NCBI GenBank assembly: GCA_934101605.1
Contig: CAKORS010000017.1
Span: forward strand, 1 to 17,344
DNA from: an uncultured Bacilli bacterium
Lineage (GTDB): Bacteria > Bacillota_I > Bacilli_A > RF39 > UBA660
Length of the DNA: 17,344 nucleotides
Direction: 5' to 3'
How positions within the stretch are numbered: the stretch's first letter is position 1; every line of letters begins with the position of its first letter. Shown here one piece after another: positions 1 to 6,771 of the stretch. The notes below the pieces were generated by a model. The model was not told where the DNA came from. It saw only the letters and a list, made by a program, of their open reading frames with translations, and ran no database searches. The position numbers and the translations under genes are program-made.

Positions 1-78
1 GGGTATTATTGTGCTAAGTTATTAGGAAGAGATATAGATAAACCTAAGAATTTAGCTAAATCTGTAACTGTAGAGTAG
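1..78 (+). CDS. glmS: Glutamine-fructose-6-phosphate aminotransferase (isomerizing), C-terminal end only
   Basis: Frame 1 is open from the first base and ends at a TAG at 76-78. It encodes the last 25 residues of a protein that finishes with PKNLAKSVTVE. This closely matches the invariant end of GlmS (P-R-N-L-A-K-S-V-T-V-E in E. coli), preceded by a D-[IV]-D as in the family. GlmS makes glucosamine-6-phosphate from fructose-6-phosphate and glutamine, the first step towards UDP-GlcNAc and peptidoglycan. Only the tip of the second SIS domain is visible; the catalytic parts lie upstream of the window. The stop codon overlaps or abuts the starts of the next gene, which suggests one transcript. 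The identification rests on a short but highly characteristic tail. Confidence 0.85.
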   Translation, partial: GYYCAKLLGRDIDKPKNLAKSVTVE

Positions 79-86
79 TGATGTTT

Positions 87-872
87 ATGAAAAAATTAGT
101 TTTAATAGATAGTGATGGTACTTTAAGAAAAGATAATGGTAATGTAAGTCTTTATAGTAAATTAGAAATATTTAAGAATAGAAAATGTGGTAATTATGTT
201 ATCTTAGCGACTGGAAGACCTAGATATCATAGTATATTAGTATCTAAAAGAAATTTCTTTTACCCTATAGTAGTATCATCTCATGGGGCAGAAATATATA
301 ATTATGAAACTAAAGAGGTTTTATATGGTGTATATCTAGATAAAGAAATTTGTAAATTACTTATTGAGTTTGCTAATAAAGAAGATATAAGAATTGCTAT
401 TGCTATAAAGAATTTAGAGTATGTAAATAAAAAACCTATTAATAAGAATCAGGTTTTGTTTTCTAAGTTTGAAGATATAGAAAATAGTGATTATATACAG
501 TCTTGTATGTTTATTGATAGTTTAGAAAAAATAAATATTGCACGGGATTTTCTTAAAAAATCTAATATAAAAGAAACAGATTTTTATGAAGAAAAAGATG
601 GTAGAGTTGCTTTTTGGATTAGTGTATCTAATGAGAATGCTACTAAAGGCAATGCTTTAAAGTTTTTAGAAGAGTATTTAGATATTAATCATAAAGATAC
701 TTATGCAATTGGAAATGGTTATAATGATATTTCTATGATAAAGGCTGCTTATCATGGTTTAGTTGTTGCTAATGCTTATTCATATGTTAGAAAACATTCA
801 GATATGGTAATTGATTCTAATAATAAAGATGGAATTAGGAAGTTTTTAAAAAGTATTAGAAAGAATAGATAA
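87..872 (+). CDS. HAD-superfamily hydrolase, Cof/IIB type (sugar- or nucleotide-phosphate phosphatase)
   Basis: A 261-residue cytosolic phosphatase of the haloacid dehalogenase superfamily. Motif I is DSDGT with nucleophile Asp8 and acid/base Asp10. Motif II is the Thr of ILATGRP (about residue 42). Motif III is Lys187 (TKGNAL). Motif IV is GNGYND (209-214). The insert between motifs II and III is the C2-type cap of the Cof (IIB) subfamily. The first acidic residue of motif IV, usually Asp in GDxxND, is Asn here, while the final Asp214 is kept, so Mg binding may be altered but not necessarily lost. The gene abuts the glmS stop (TAG 76-78), and GTG 78, ATG 81 and ATG 87 are all possible starts. 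I chose ATG 87 because it gives the usual short lead into motif I; no strong ribosome site decides it. The substrate cannot be told from sequence. Confidence 0.82.
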   Translation: MKKLVLIDSDGTLRKDNGNVSLYSKLEIFKNRKCGNYVILATGRPRYHSILVSKRNFFYPIVVSSHGAEIYNYETKEVLYGVYLDKEICKLLIEFANKEDIRIAIAIKNLEYVNKKPINKNQVLFSKFEDIENSDYIQSCMFIDSLEKINIARDFLKKSNIKETDFYEEKDGRVAFWISVSNENATKGNALKFLEEYLDINHKDTYAIGNGYNDISMIKAAYHGLVVANAYSYVRKHSDMVIDSNNKDGIRKFLKSIRKNR

Positions 873-879
873 AAACCTA

Positions 880-907
880 TACAAAAATATAAAGCTCTCA
901 TACTATA
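880..907 (+). promoter_or_regulatory. Sigma-K-like promoter of the coat gene
   Basis: The sequence CATACTATA at 899-907 fits the sigma-K -10 consensus CATAnnnTA exactly. An AC-containing -35 element (TACA, 880-883) lies 15 bases upstream of it. Predicted transcription would begin about base 914, just before the ribosome site AGGGGGA (917-923) and ATG 930, giving a very short leader. A sigma-E reading (CATACAnT) fits slightly less well. The neighbouring product is a CotD-like coat protein, and CotD of B. subtilis is sigma-K dependent, so context and motif agree. In DNA this AT-rich a chance match is possible. Confidence 0.5.
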
Positions 908-929
908 GAAGTAGATAGGGGGATTTATA

Positions 930-1289
930 ATGTTTAACAAAAGAGTATTTAGACAAACACCAATAGCTAATATGCCTAATCAAGATGGTTTTATAGATAT
1001 TGATAATAATTCAGGTAATATAGATATTGATTTTATGCAAGCACAATCTACTAATACTAATGTAAATCAAGCTGCTACTCAAATGGGTGTTAGTCAAAAT
1101 CCAATAATGGAAGCAGTTCAAGAAAGAGTTGTTCATAGAAATTTTGAACATATAGTACCACATGTTTGTCCAATTAGAACAAGAGTAATTAATCATCATA
1201 TTTACAAACATACATATCAACCACAATATTTGTGTTGTGAAGAAAATGTTTGTGAAAATGTTCAATGTGGATCATGTTGTAATTATTAA
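930..1289 (+). CDS. cotD: CotD-like spore coat protein
   Basis: A 119-residue protein with two parts. Residues 1-60 are rich in Asn, Gln and Asp with little pattern. Residues 65-119 are rich in His, Tyr and Cys: the core reads EHIVPHVCPIRTRVINHH and continues with HIYKHTY and a CC motif. This arrangement (His-Pro-His, a T.V.NHH block, then a His/Tyr stretch and cysteines) resembles Bacillus CotD, an inner-coat protein made in the mother cell. The Cys-rich tail (CC, CGSCC) could cross-link in the coat. ATG 930 is preceded by AGGGGGA at 917-923. The gene stands alone, with a sigma-K-like promoter upstream and a strong hairpin terminator downstream. Assignment to the CotD family is from pattern memory, without an alignment; a general Cys/His-rich coat protein is the alternative. 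Confidence 0.62.
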   Translation: MFNKRVFRQTPIANMPNQDGFIDIDNNSGNIDIDFMQAQSTNTNVNQAATQMGVSQNPIMEAVQERVVHRNFEHIVPHVCPIRTRVINHHIYKHTYQPQYLCCEENVCENVQCGSCCNY

Positions 1290-1297
1290 AAATTATG

Positions 1298-1330
1298 CAT
1301 ATTTATACATTTTGTATAAATATGTTTTTT
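1298..1330 (+). terminator. A/T-rich hairpin terminator after the coat gene
   Basis: A perfect 11-bp stem is formed by CATATTTATAC (1298-1308) and GTATAAATATG (1314-1324) around a 5-base loop. A run of T follows at 1325-1330. It lies 9 bases after the coat-gene stop and immediately before the mazE promoter, so it separates the two units. Confidence 0.75.
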
Positions 1331-1332
1331 TA

Positions 1333-1362
1333 TTGACAAATAGTATAAACATTGTATATACT
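1333..1362 (+). promoter_or_regulatory. Sigma-A promoter of mazEF
   Basis: A perfect -35 TTGACA (1333-1338) and a -10 TATACT (1357-1362) are separated by 18 bases. Transcription would start near 1369, giving a very short leader to mazE. This is among the strongest housekeeping promoters in the window. It is almost wholly covered by a palindrome that probably serves as operator. Confidence 0.75.
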
Positions 1363-1366
1363 ATTT
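1338..1366 (+). promoter_or_regulatory. Palindromic operator overlapping the mazEF promoter
   Basis: The arms AAATAGTATA (1338-1347) and TATACTATTT (1357-1366) are exact reverse complements. The inner bases continue the symmetry about base 1352 with only one mismatched pair (1348/1356). The palindrome is therefore 29 bp long and spans from the -35 edge past the -10 box. MazE-type AbrB-fold antitoxins, alone or with MazF, bind palindromes over their own promoter, so this is the natural autoregulation site. The symmetry is read directly; binding is inferred. Confidence 0.65.
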
Positions 1367-1380
1367 TCGGAGATGATTTA

Positions 1381-1623
1381 ATGGAAGTAAGATTACAAAA
1401 ATGGGGTAATTCTGCTGGAATTAGAATACCTAGTAGTGTTTTAAAATCTTTAAATATAAAGATAAATGATATTTTAAAAATAGAAACTCATGATGAAAAA
1501 ATGATTATTAGTTTGTCTAAAAATAATAAGATTTCTTTAGATGAAAGATTTAAAAATTATAAGGGGGATAATCTTGCTAAAGATTTTTCTTGGGATAGTG
1601 CTAGAGGTAAAGAATTATGGTAA
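1381..1623 (+). CDS. mazE: MazE-family antitoxin (AbrB/SpoVT fold)
   Basis: An 80-residue antitoxin. Residues 1-45 form the swapped-hairpin AbrB/MazE DNA-binding domain, recognisable by LQKWGNSAGIRIPSSVL and the following DILKIE strand. Residues 46-80 form the flexible acidic/aromatic tail (ending DFSWDSARGKELW) that in this family wraps along and blocks the toxin. The protein would neutralise MazF and repress its own promoter. The reading frame is open further upstream, but ATG 1381 is chosen because it begins the domain correctly and follows CGGAGATG (1368-1375). The stop overlaps the toxin start in ATGGTAA (1617-1623), the usual antitoxin-first translational coupling. Confidence 0.93.
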   Translation: MEVRLQKWGNSAGIRIPSSVLKSLNIKINDILKIETHDEKMIISLSKNNKISLDERFKNYKGDNLAKDFSWDSARGKELW

Positions 1624-1958
1624 AAAAGTATGTTCCTAGTCAAGGAGATATAGTTTTTTTGGATTTTAACCCTATAAAAGGAGATGAACAAGCTGGTTTT
1701 AGACCTGCTATTGTTATTAGTAATAATATTTTTAATATAAATACTAAGATGGTTATTGTTTGTCCTATAACTACTAATGATAAGTATTTTCCTACTCATT
1801 ATTTATTAGAGGATACAAAAAATATTCATGGTTCTGTTTTATGTGAACATATTAGAAGTATTGATTATGAGGTTAGGAGTTTAAAGTTTATAGAAAAAGC
1901 TAGTGATAATGATTTTATAAGTGTAACTTCTCTTATTGATGCGTGTATTAATAATTAA
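1617..1958 (+). CDS. mazF: MazF/PemK-family mRNA interferase toxin
   Basis: A 113-residue toxin that would cleave mRNA, and sometimes rRNA or tRNA, at short sequence-specific sites when freed from MazE. Family marks are the opening P-x-x-GDIV-x-L-DF-x-P block (residues 7-19), the GFRPAIVIS block with Arg29, thought to be catalytic in this family, and the CPITTN block with Thr52-53. Length is typical (110-120). All catalytic positions I can recognise are intact, so the toxin should be active. Translation starts at ATG 1617 inside the last codons of mazE. A palindromic terminator follows at once. The cleavage sequence cannot be predicted. Confidence 0.95.
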   Translation: MVKKYVPSQGDIVFLDFNPIKGDEQAGFRPAIVISNNIFNINTKMVIVCPITTNDKYFPTHYLLEDTKNIHGSVLCEHIRSIDYEVRSLKFIEKASDNDFISVTSLIDACINN

Positions 1959-1983
1959 TGTATTTATATAAATACATTTTTTT
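1959..1983 (+). terminator. Terminator of mazEF
   Basis: An uninterrupted 18-base palindrome (TGTATTTATATAAATACA, 1959-1976) begins directly after the mazF stop. Seven T residues follow (1977-1983). With a 4-base loop the stem is 7 bp. Together with the hairpin at 1298-1330 it isolates mazEF as a separate transcript. Confidence 0.7.
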
Positions 1984-2003
1984 ATTTATGAATGGAGAAT
2001 AGT

Positions 2004-2032
2004 TTGTAATTATATTTATTAATATGTATAAT
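2004..2032 (+). promoter_or_regulatory. Putative sigma-A promoter upstream of the nucleotidase-like gene
   Basis: TTGTAA (2004-2009) and a perfect TATAAT (2027-2032) are 17 bases apart. The start codon is 20 bases downstream. Spacing and the -10 are good; the -35 matches 4 of 6. Confidence 0.5.
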
Positions 2033-2051
2033 ATTGTTTAAGGGTGGTTGT

Positions 2052-2558
2052 ATGAGATATGTAGATTTTGATGGAGTTATTTTAGATACTGAAGAATTGC
2101 TATTTGGTAGTTTAAGAAAGTTACCTAATTATGATGATTTAAAAGAAGAGGATATAGTTAAGTATCTTCAAGATATTAATTGGAGAAATATTTTAAATAG
2201 TTCTTCTGTTATTAATGACTCATTATATATATTAAAAAATTCTAGTATTGATGATTTTATTATTTTAACTAAGATTCATTCTGTTGATAATGAAGGAATA
2301 GAAAAGGTTAGATATTTAAGGGAAAATGGGATAAAACAAAATATTATTTTAGTTCCTTATAAGGCAAAGAAAAGTGATGTTGTAAATGCTAAAGGTAATA
2401 TTTTAATAGATGATTGTTTAAAAAATTTAAGTGAATGGCAACAAGATAATGGTTATCCTATGTTTTTTGATAAGAATGATACTAATATTGATAGTTGGAA
2501 TGTTCCTAATACTTTTGGATATCAAAGAGTTAAAAAAATAGATGAGGAATTATTATAA
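2052..2558 (+). CDS. HAD-family protein similar to 5'(3')-deoxyribonucleotidase (NT5C-like)
   Basis: A 168-residue protein. It opens with VDFDGV (nucleophile Asp5, acid/base Asp7). It carries a motif II Thr at about 73 (IILTK), Lys residues at 104 and 107, and a motif IV of IDD (119-121) followed by CLKNLSEW and a Gly-Tyr-Pro turn. The order IDD-x(3)-N-x(2)-W resembles the compact cytosolic 5'(3')-deoxyribonucleotidases, which dephosphorylate dNMPs; substrate assignment is inference. The frame is open from 2034, but ATG 2052 is preferred because GGGTGG (2042-2047) sits at the right distance and the catalytic Asp falls at residue 5. It is separated from mazEF by a terminator and from the patatin gene by 51 bases. 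Confidence 0.68.
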   Translation: MRYVDFDGVILDTEELLFGSLRKLPNYDDLKEEDIVKYLQDINWRNILNSSSVINDSLYILKNSSIDDFIILTKIHSVDNEGIEKVRYLRENGIKQNIILVPYKAKKSDVVNAKGNILIDDCLKNLSEWQQDNGYPMFFDKNDTNIDSWNVPNTFGYQRVKKIDEELL

Positions 2559-2585
2559 ATTTATTATAGTGTTTAATATAATACA

Positions 2586-2594
2586 TGTTATAAT
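2586..2594 (+). promoter_or_regulatory. Extended -10 element upstream of the patatin gene
   Basis: TGTTATAAT is a perfect extended -10 (TGn plus TATAAT), ending 15 bases before ATG 2610. It lies inside a small inverted repeat (ATACAT 2581-2586 / ATGTAT 2593-2598). No convincing -35 is seen, which extended -10 promoters tolerate. Confidence 0.45.
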
Positions 2595-2609
2595 GTATGT
2601 GGTGATGAT

Positions 2610-3839
2610 ATGAAAAGAGCACTTGTTTTATCTGGAGGAGGAGCTAAAGGATCGTATCAAGTAGGAGTTTATAAAGCTTTAAAGAAATTGGGTATTAAGA
2701 TTAATATTATATGTGGAACTTCAATTGGAAGTATTAATGGAGCTCTTTTTTGTGAGGGAAAATATAATTTAGCAAAAAAGATGTGGTGTGATGTTTCTAC
2801 TTATGATTTATTTGGTTTTGATGTTAAAGATAAATCTATAGATAATTATAAAAGTATATTTAAGTTTTTATTTAAGAATAAGGGATTATCTTTTGATAAT
2901 GCTTCTAATTATTTAAATAAGTTAATTAATGAAAGAATGGTTAGAAATTCTAGGATTAATTATGGACTTGTTACGTATTCTTATAAAAATAAAAAGCCAT
3001 TACTTCTTACTAAAGAAAGTATTCCTAGTGGAAAGTTAATAGATTATATAATAGCTTCGGCTTCTTGTTTTCCAGCGATAGAGAAAAAGAAGATAGGTAA
3101 TGATGTTTTAATAGATGGTGGATATTATGATAATTTACCTATTAATTTAGCTATTCAAATGGGAGCAGATGAAGTAATAGCGGTTGATTTAAATGCAGTT
3201 GGTTTTAGAAAAGAATATGATAACAAGAAGATAAAGGTTGATGTTATTAAGTGTTTGGATAAGACTTTATTTACTTTGGATTTTGATAAAGATACTGCGA
3301 TTAAGAATATTAGTTTAGGTTATAATGATACTATGAAGTATTATAAGGCTTTAGATGGTAATATATATACTTTTAAGTTAGGTAATATAATTAAAAATTA
3401 TAAAAGTATTGAAACTAGTTATATATCACTTCTTAAGGATATATTATTAATTGAAGATGAGAAGATTAAGAAAGATATTCTTAGTATAACTAGGTATAGA
3501 GATATTTTTGATAATATAAATATGAAGAAGAGTATATCTAGTATTGTTTTGGAATCTTTGGAATATTTAGGAGATATATTAGATATTGATAAGAGTATAA
3601 TTTATAATATTAATACGTATAATAAGTTATTAGTTTCTAATATTAGAAATTTAAATTATATAAATATTAATAAGAAGTTAAAGGGTAAGATGTTAATTGG
3701 TTATATGTATAATAAATATATTAATTGTAAAGATAAAGAAAAGATGTATAAAGAATTATTTAATATGGCTTTATTTTTTCAGAAAGAATTTTTGGCTACA
3801 ATATATTTATTAGTTATTTCTGATAAATATTTAAACTGA
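2610..3839 (+). CDS. Patatin-like phospholipase / lipid acyl hydrolase
   Basis: A 409-residue protein with the full patatin catalytic dyad. Residues 9-14 are the oxyanion-hole loop GGGAKG. Residues 36-40 are the nucleophile elbow GTSIG with Ser38. Asp169 lies in the DGG motif (168-171), followed by YYDNLP. The patatin domain covers about residues 1-210. The remaining roughly 200 residues are Lys/Ile/Tyr-rich and look helical, with no motif I know; many short bacterial patatins end near 280-320. No signal peptide or strong transmembrane segment is visible, so it is probably cytosolic, acting on membrane phospholipids or lysophospholipids. ATG 2610 follows GGTGATG (2601-2607). It ends in TGA, which shows TGA is a true stop here. 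It may be transcribed alone. Confidence 0.9.
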   Translation: MKRALVLSGGGAKGSYQVGVYKALKKLGIKINIICGTSIGSINGALFCEGKYNLAKKMWCDVSTYDLFGFDVKDKSIDNYKSIFKFLFKNKGLSFDNASNYLNKLINERMVRNSRINYGLVTYSYKNKKPLLLTKESIPSGKLIDYIIASASCFPAIEKKKIGNDVLIDGGYYDNLPINLAIQMGADEVIAVDLNAVGFRKEYDNKKIKVDVIKCLDKTLFTLDFDKDTAIKNISLGYNDTMKYYKALDGNIYTFKLGNIIKNYKSIETSYISLLKDILLIEDEKIKKDILSITRYRDIFDNINMKKSISSIVLESLEYLGDILDIDKSIIYNINTYNKLLVSNIRNLNYININKKLKGKMLIGYMYNKYINCKDKEKMYKELFNMALFFQKEFLATIYLLVISDKYLN

Positions 3840-3921
3840 TGTAAAATATTGTCAATTTTTGTTAAGTGGGTTGCGTCATTTACATGTTTGTTATATTCTT
3901 AATATAGGGAGTGTGATACAA

Positions 3922-4122
3922 ATGATATTTCCATCAATTGATAAGCTTTTATTAATGGTAGATTCTAAGTATAGGTTAGTTCATGTTGCTGCTAATAGAA
4001 GTCATGAAATAACTGAAACTGGACTATTACAAAAAAAAGAAGAAGATTATGTGAATAAAAAACCTATTGGTAGAGCTTTAGAAGAGATATCAGAAGGATT
4101 GATTGTTATTAATAAGAATTAA
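3922..4122 (+). CDS. rpoZ: DNA-directed RNA polymerase omega subunit
   Basis: A 66-residue omega subunit, about the length of Bacillus omega. Diagnostic blocks are PSIDKLL at the start, VDSKYRLVHVAANRSHEI in the middle, and NKKPIGRALEEI-x-EGL near the end. Omega binds the C-terminal tail of beta-prime and helps assemble and stabilise RNA polymerase. The open frame extends back to 3859, but ATG 3922 is the real start: it gives the family N-terminus (M-x-x-PSID) and is preceded by GGGAGTG (3907-3913). The usual upstream neighbour gmk is absent; a patatin gene stands there instead. The last codons form one arm of the terminator. Confidence 0.95.
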   Translation: MIFPSIDKLLLMVDSKYRLVHVAANRSHEITETGLLQKKEEDYVNKKPIGRALEEISEGLIVINKN

Positions 4123-4132
4123 TCCTTTTTTT
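4094..4132 (+). terminator. Terminator overlapping the rpoZ 3' end
   Basis: AAGGATTGATT (4094-4104) pairs with AATTAATCCTT (4117-4127) over 11 positions with one G-U pair. A T-run follows to 4132. The first arm is inside the rpoZ coding sequence and the stop codon TAA (4120-4122) lies in the second arm. Confidence 0.75.
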
Positions 4133-4178
4133 GTTGTGTAAATTTATGTAAATTGAATAGAAAAATTTTGTATATTAA

Positions 4179-4186
4179 TGTATAAT
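4179..4186 (+). promoter_or_regulatory. Putative -10 element upstream of parC
   Basis: TATAAT at 4181-4186 is preceded directly by TG. No well-spaced -35 is evident: TTGAAT at 4153-4158 is 22 bases away, too far for a standard promoter. A separate promoter is expected because rpoZ ends in a terminator. The ribosome site AGAGGTG follows at 4191-4197. Confidence 0.4.
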
Positions 4187-4203
4187 AAAAAGAGGTGAAT
4201 GAT

Positions 4204-6732
4204 ATGAAGGACATTTTAGAGAAAATAAGTAATTATTCTTTGGAAGAGATAATGGGTGAAAGATTTGCAAGATATTCTAAATATATTATTCAAGATCGTG
4301 CAATACCAGATGTTAGAGATGGATTAAAACCTGTTCAAAGAAGAATTTTATATGCAATGCATATTGGACATAATACTTATGATAAGCCATATAGAAAAAG
4401 TGCTAAAACAGTTGGAGATGTTATAGGTTCTTTTCATCCTCATGGTGATACTTCAATATATGATGCGATGGTTCGTTTATCTCAAGATTGGAAAATGAAA
4501 ATGCCTCTTATTGATATGCATGGTAATAATGGTTCTATAGATGGAGATAGTCCTGCTGCATATCGTTATACTGAAGCAAGACTTTCTAAAATTTCTTCTG
4601 AGATTTTAAAGGATATAGAAAAAAATACAGTTTCTTTTGCACCTAACTTTGATGATAGTGTTTTAGAACCAACTGTTTTACCTGCTAAATTTCCTAATCT
4701 TTTAGTTAATGGTACTACTGGTATTAGTGCGGGATATGCAACAAATATTCCTCCTCATAATTTGAGTGAAGTTATTGATGCTACTATTAAAAGAATTGAT
4801 AGTCCTAATTGTCATGTTGATACTATTTTGGATATTGTAAAAGGTCCTGATTTTCCTACAGGGGGTATTGCTTTAGGAAAAGATGATATAAGAAAAGCTT
4901 TAACTACTGGTAAGGGTAAAGTTGTAGTTCGTTCTAAGCTTGAAGTTGTTAAAGAAAAAAATAAAAATATGATAGTAGTAACTGAAATTCCTTATGAGGT
5001 TTTAAAGACTAATATTGTAAAGAAAATAGATGAGATTAGAATTGATAAAAAGATAGATGGAATAATTGAGGTAAGAGATGAGTCTGATAAAGAAGGACTT
5101 AGAATAGTTATAGAAGTAAAGAAAGATGCTAATGTTGATCTTATATTAAATTATTTATATAAGAATACTGAACTTCAATCTGCTTATAATTATAATATGG
5201 TTGCTATAGTTAATCGTAGACCTAAACTTTTATCAATAATTGAGATAATTGATGCTTATATTGCTCATTTTAGAGAAGTAGTTATAAAAAGAACAGAGTT
5301 TGATTTGGAACATGCAAAGAAAAGATTTCATATTGTTGAGGGGTTAATAAAGGCTATATCTATACTTGATCAGGTTATAGCGACTATTAGAAAGAGTAAA
5401 AATAAAGCTGATGCTAAGGCTAATTTAGTAAAAGAATATGAATTTAGTGAAGAACAAGCAGAAGCTATAGTTGTTTTACAATTATATAGACTTACTAATA
5501 CTGATGTTACTTTACTTGAAGAAGAACTTAATAATTTAAAACTACAGATTGAAACTTTTAATAAGATTTTAGAGGATGAAGAAGCTTTGAAATATATATT
5601 AAAGAAAGAATTACGTAAGATAAGAGATGAATATAACGAAGAAAGAAAAACTTTAATAAGTGATGAAGTTGCAGAGATAAAAATTGATACTGATCTTATG
5701 ATACCTAAAGAAGATGTTGTAACTTTGATAACACATGATGGTTATGTTAAGAGAACTTCAAGAAGAGCTTATCTTGCGAATAATGAAGCTCCTTTATTAA
5801 AAGAGAATGATTATATTATTGGTTGTTTTGATCAAAATACTCAAGATGTATTACTAATATTTACTAATTTAGGTAATTATCTTTATTTACCTGTCTATGA
5901 AATACCAGATATAAAATGGAAGCAGTTAGGTAAACATATTAGTAATATTATAAAACTTGATGAGGATGAACAAGTTGTTAGTGCTATTCCTATTAGTGAT
6001 TTTAATAAGGATTTGGATGTAGTTATAGCATCAAAGAATGGAATGATTAAGAAAACAAAACTTAGTGAGTTTAAAGTTTCTCGTTATTCTAAACCTATAT
6101 CTTGTATGAAACTTAAAGAAAATGATTTAGTAGTATCAGCATTTTTATCTATTTATAGTGAGATTTTTGTTGTTACTAATAAGTGTTATAGTTTATGGTT
6201 TGATATAAGTGAAATACCTGTATCTGGTATTAAATCATCTGGTGTTAAATCTATAGCTTTAAAAGATGATTTAGTAGTATCAGTTTTAAATTTTGATGAT
6301 TCATTTGAATATGTAACTTTATTTACAGATAAGTCTACTGCTAAGAGAGTTAAGTTAGGTGAGTTTGAAAAGCAATCAAGAGCTAGAAGAGGTCTTCTTA
6401 TTTTAAGAGATGTAAAGACTAATCCATACTGTATTATTAATGCATTTATAGTTAAGAATTGTTATTTTGGATTTAGATATAGTGATGGAATAGGAACAAT
6501 TAAATCTACTGAAATACCTATTTTAGATAGATATAAGACTGGATCTACAATAAAGGTTAAAGATATTAGTCAAGTTTTTGTTTATATTGATAAAGTTGTT
6601 GAAGAAGAGGTACAAGATGTCATAAAACAAGATAAGAAAGATTCTGTTAAAATTGTTGATACAGAACCTCACCAAATATCTTTATTAGAGATAGATGATG
6701 AACTTAAAAAAATTGATGACATTTTAAAGTAA
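4204..6732 (+). CDS. parC: DNA topoisomerase IV subunit A
   Basis: An 842-residue type IIA topoisomerase A subunit that, with ParE, unlinks sister chromosomes after replication. Residues 1-470 form the winged-helix/breakage-reunion core: RAIPDVRDGLKPVQRR, the quinolone pocket HPHGDTSIYDAMV with Thr83 and Asp87, and catalytic Tyr122 in AAYRYTEARL. The C-terminal half holds beta-pinwheel repeats. The GyrA-box is degenerate (QSRARRGLL, lacking Q-R-R-G-G-x-G), which favours ParC over GyrA. ATG 4204 is chosen because AGAGGTG (4191-4197) lies 6 bases upstream; the upstream in-frame GTG 4195 is within that site. ParE is not adjacent: the preceding gene is rpoZ with its own terminator. Confidence 0.93.
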   Translation: MKDILEKISNYSLEEIMGERFARYSKYIIQDRAIPDVRDGLKPVQRRILYAMHIGHNTYDKPYRKSAKTVGDVIGSFHPHGDTSIYDAMVRLSQDWKMKMPLIDMHGNNGSIDGDSPAAYRYTEARLSKISSEILKDIEKNTVSFAPNFDDSVLEPTVLPAKFPNLLVNGTTGISAGYATNIPPHNLSEVIDATIKRIDSPNCHVDTILDIVKGPDFPTGGIALGKDDIRKALTTGKGKVVVRSKLEVVKEKNKNMIVVTEIPYEVLKTNIVKKIDEIRIDKKIDGIIEVRDESDKEGLRIVIEVKKDANVDLILNYLYKNTELQSAYNYNMVAIVNRRPKLLSIIEIIDAYIAHFREVVIKRTEFDLEHAKKRFHIVEGLIKAISILDQVIATIRKSKNKADAKANLVKEYEFSEEQAEAIVVLQLYRLTNTDVTLLEEELNNLKLQIETFNKILEDEEALKYILKKELRKIRDEYNEERKTLISDEVAEIKIDTDLMIPKEDVVTLITHDGYVKRTSRRAYLANNEAPLLKENDYIIGCFDQNTQDVLLIFTNLGNYLYLPVYEIPDIKWKQLGKHISNIIKLDEDEQVVSAIPISDFNKDLDVVIASKNGMIKKTKLSEFKVSRYSKPISCMKLKENDLVVSAFLSIYSEIFVVTNKCYSLWFDISEIPVSGIKSSGVKSIALKDDLVVSVLNFDDSFEYVTLFTDKSTAKRVKLGEFEKQSRARRGLLILRDVKTNPYCIINAFIVKNCYFGFRYSDGIGTIKSTEIPILDRYKTGSTIKVKDISQVFVYIDKVVEEEVQDVIKQDKKDSVKIVDTEPHQISLLEIDDELKKIDDILK

Positions 6733-6744
6733 TTGTGTTATAAT
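6716..6744 (+). promoter_or_regulatory. Sigma-A promoter with extended -10 upstream of the 168-residue unknown
   Basis: ATGACA (6716-6721, 5 of 6 to TTGACA) and TATAAT (6739-6744) are 17 bases apart, and TGT (6736-6738) precedes the -10 to make it an extended type. The -35 lies within the last codons of parC. ATG 6772 follows 27 bases later. Confidence 0.6.
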
Positions 6745-6771
6745 AAGTCTTAATTTATGGGAGGTATTGGT

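Noticed and set aside
1011..1265. 84-residue open frame on the minus strand inside the coat gene
   Set aside because: It is antisense to a gene with a good ribosome site and coherent composition, and has no ribosome site or recognisable domain.
1557..1799. 80-residue minus-strand open frame across the mazE/mazF junction
   Set aside because: It is the shadow of two clearly recognised genes.
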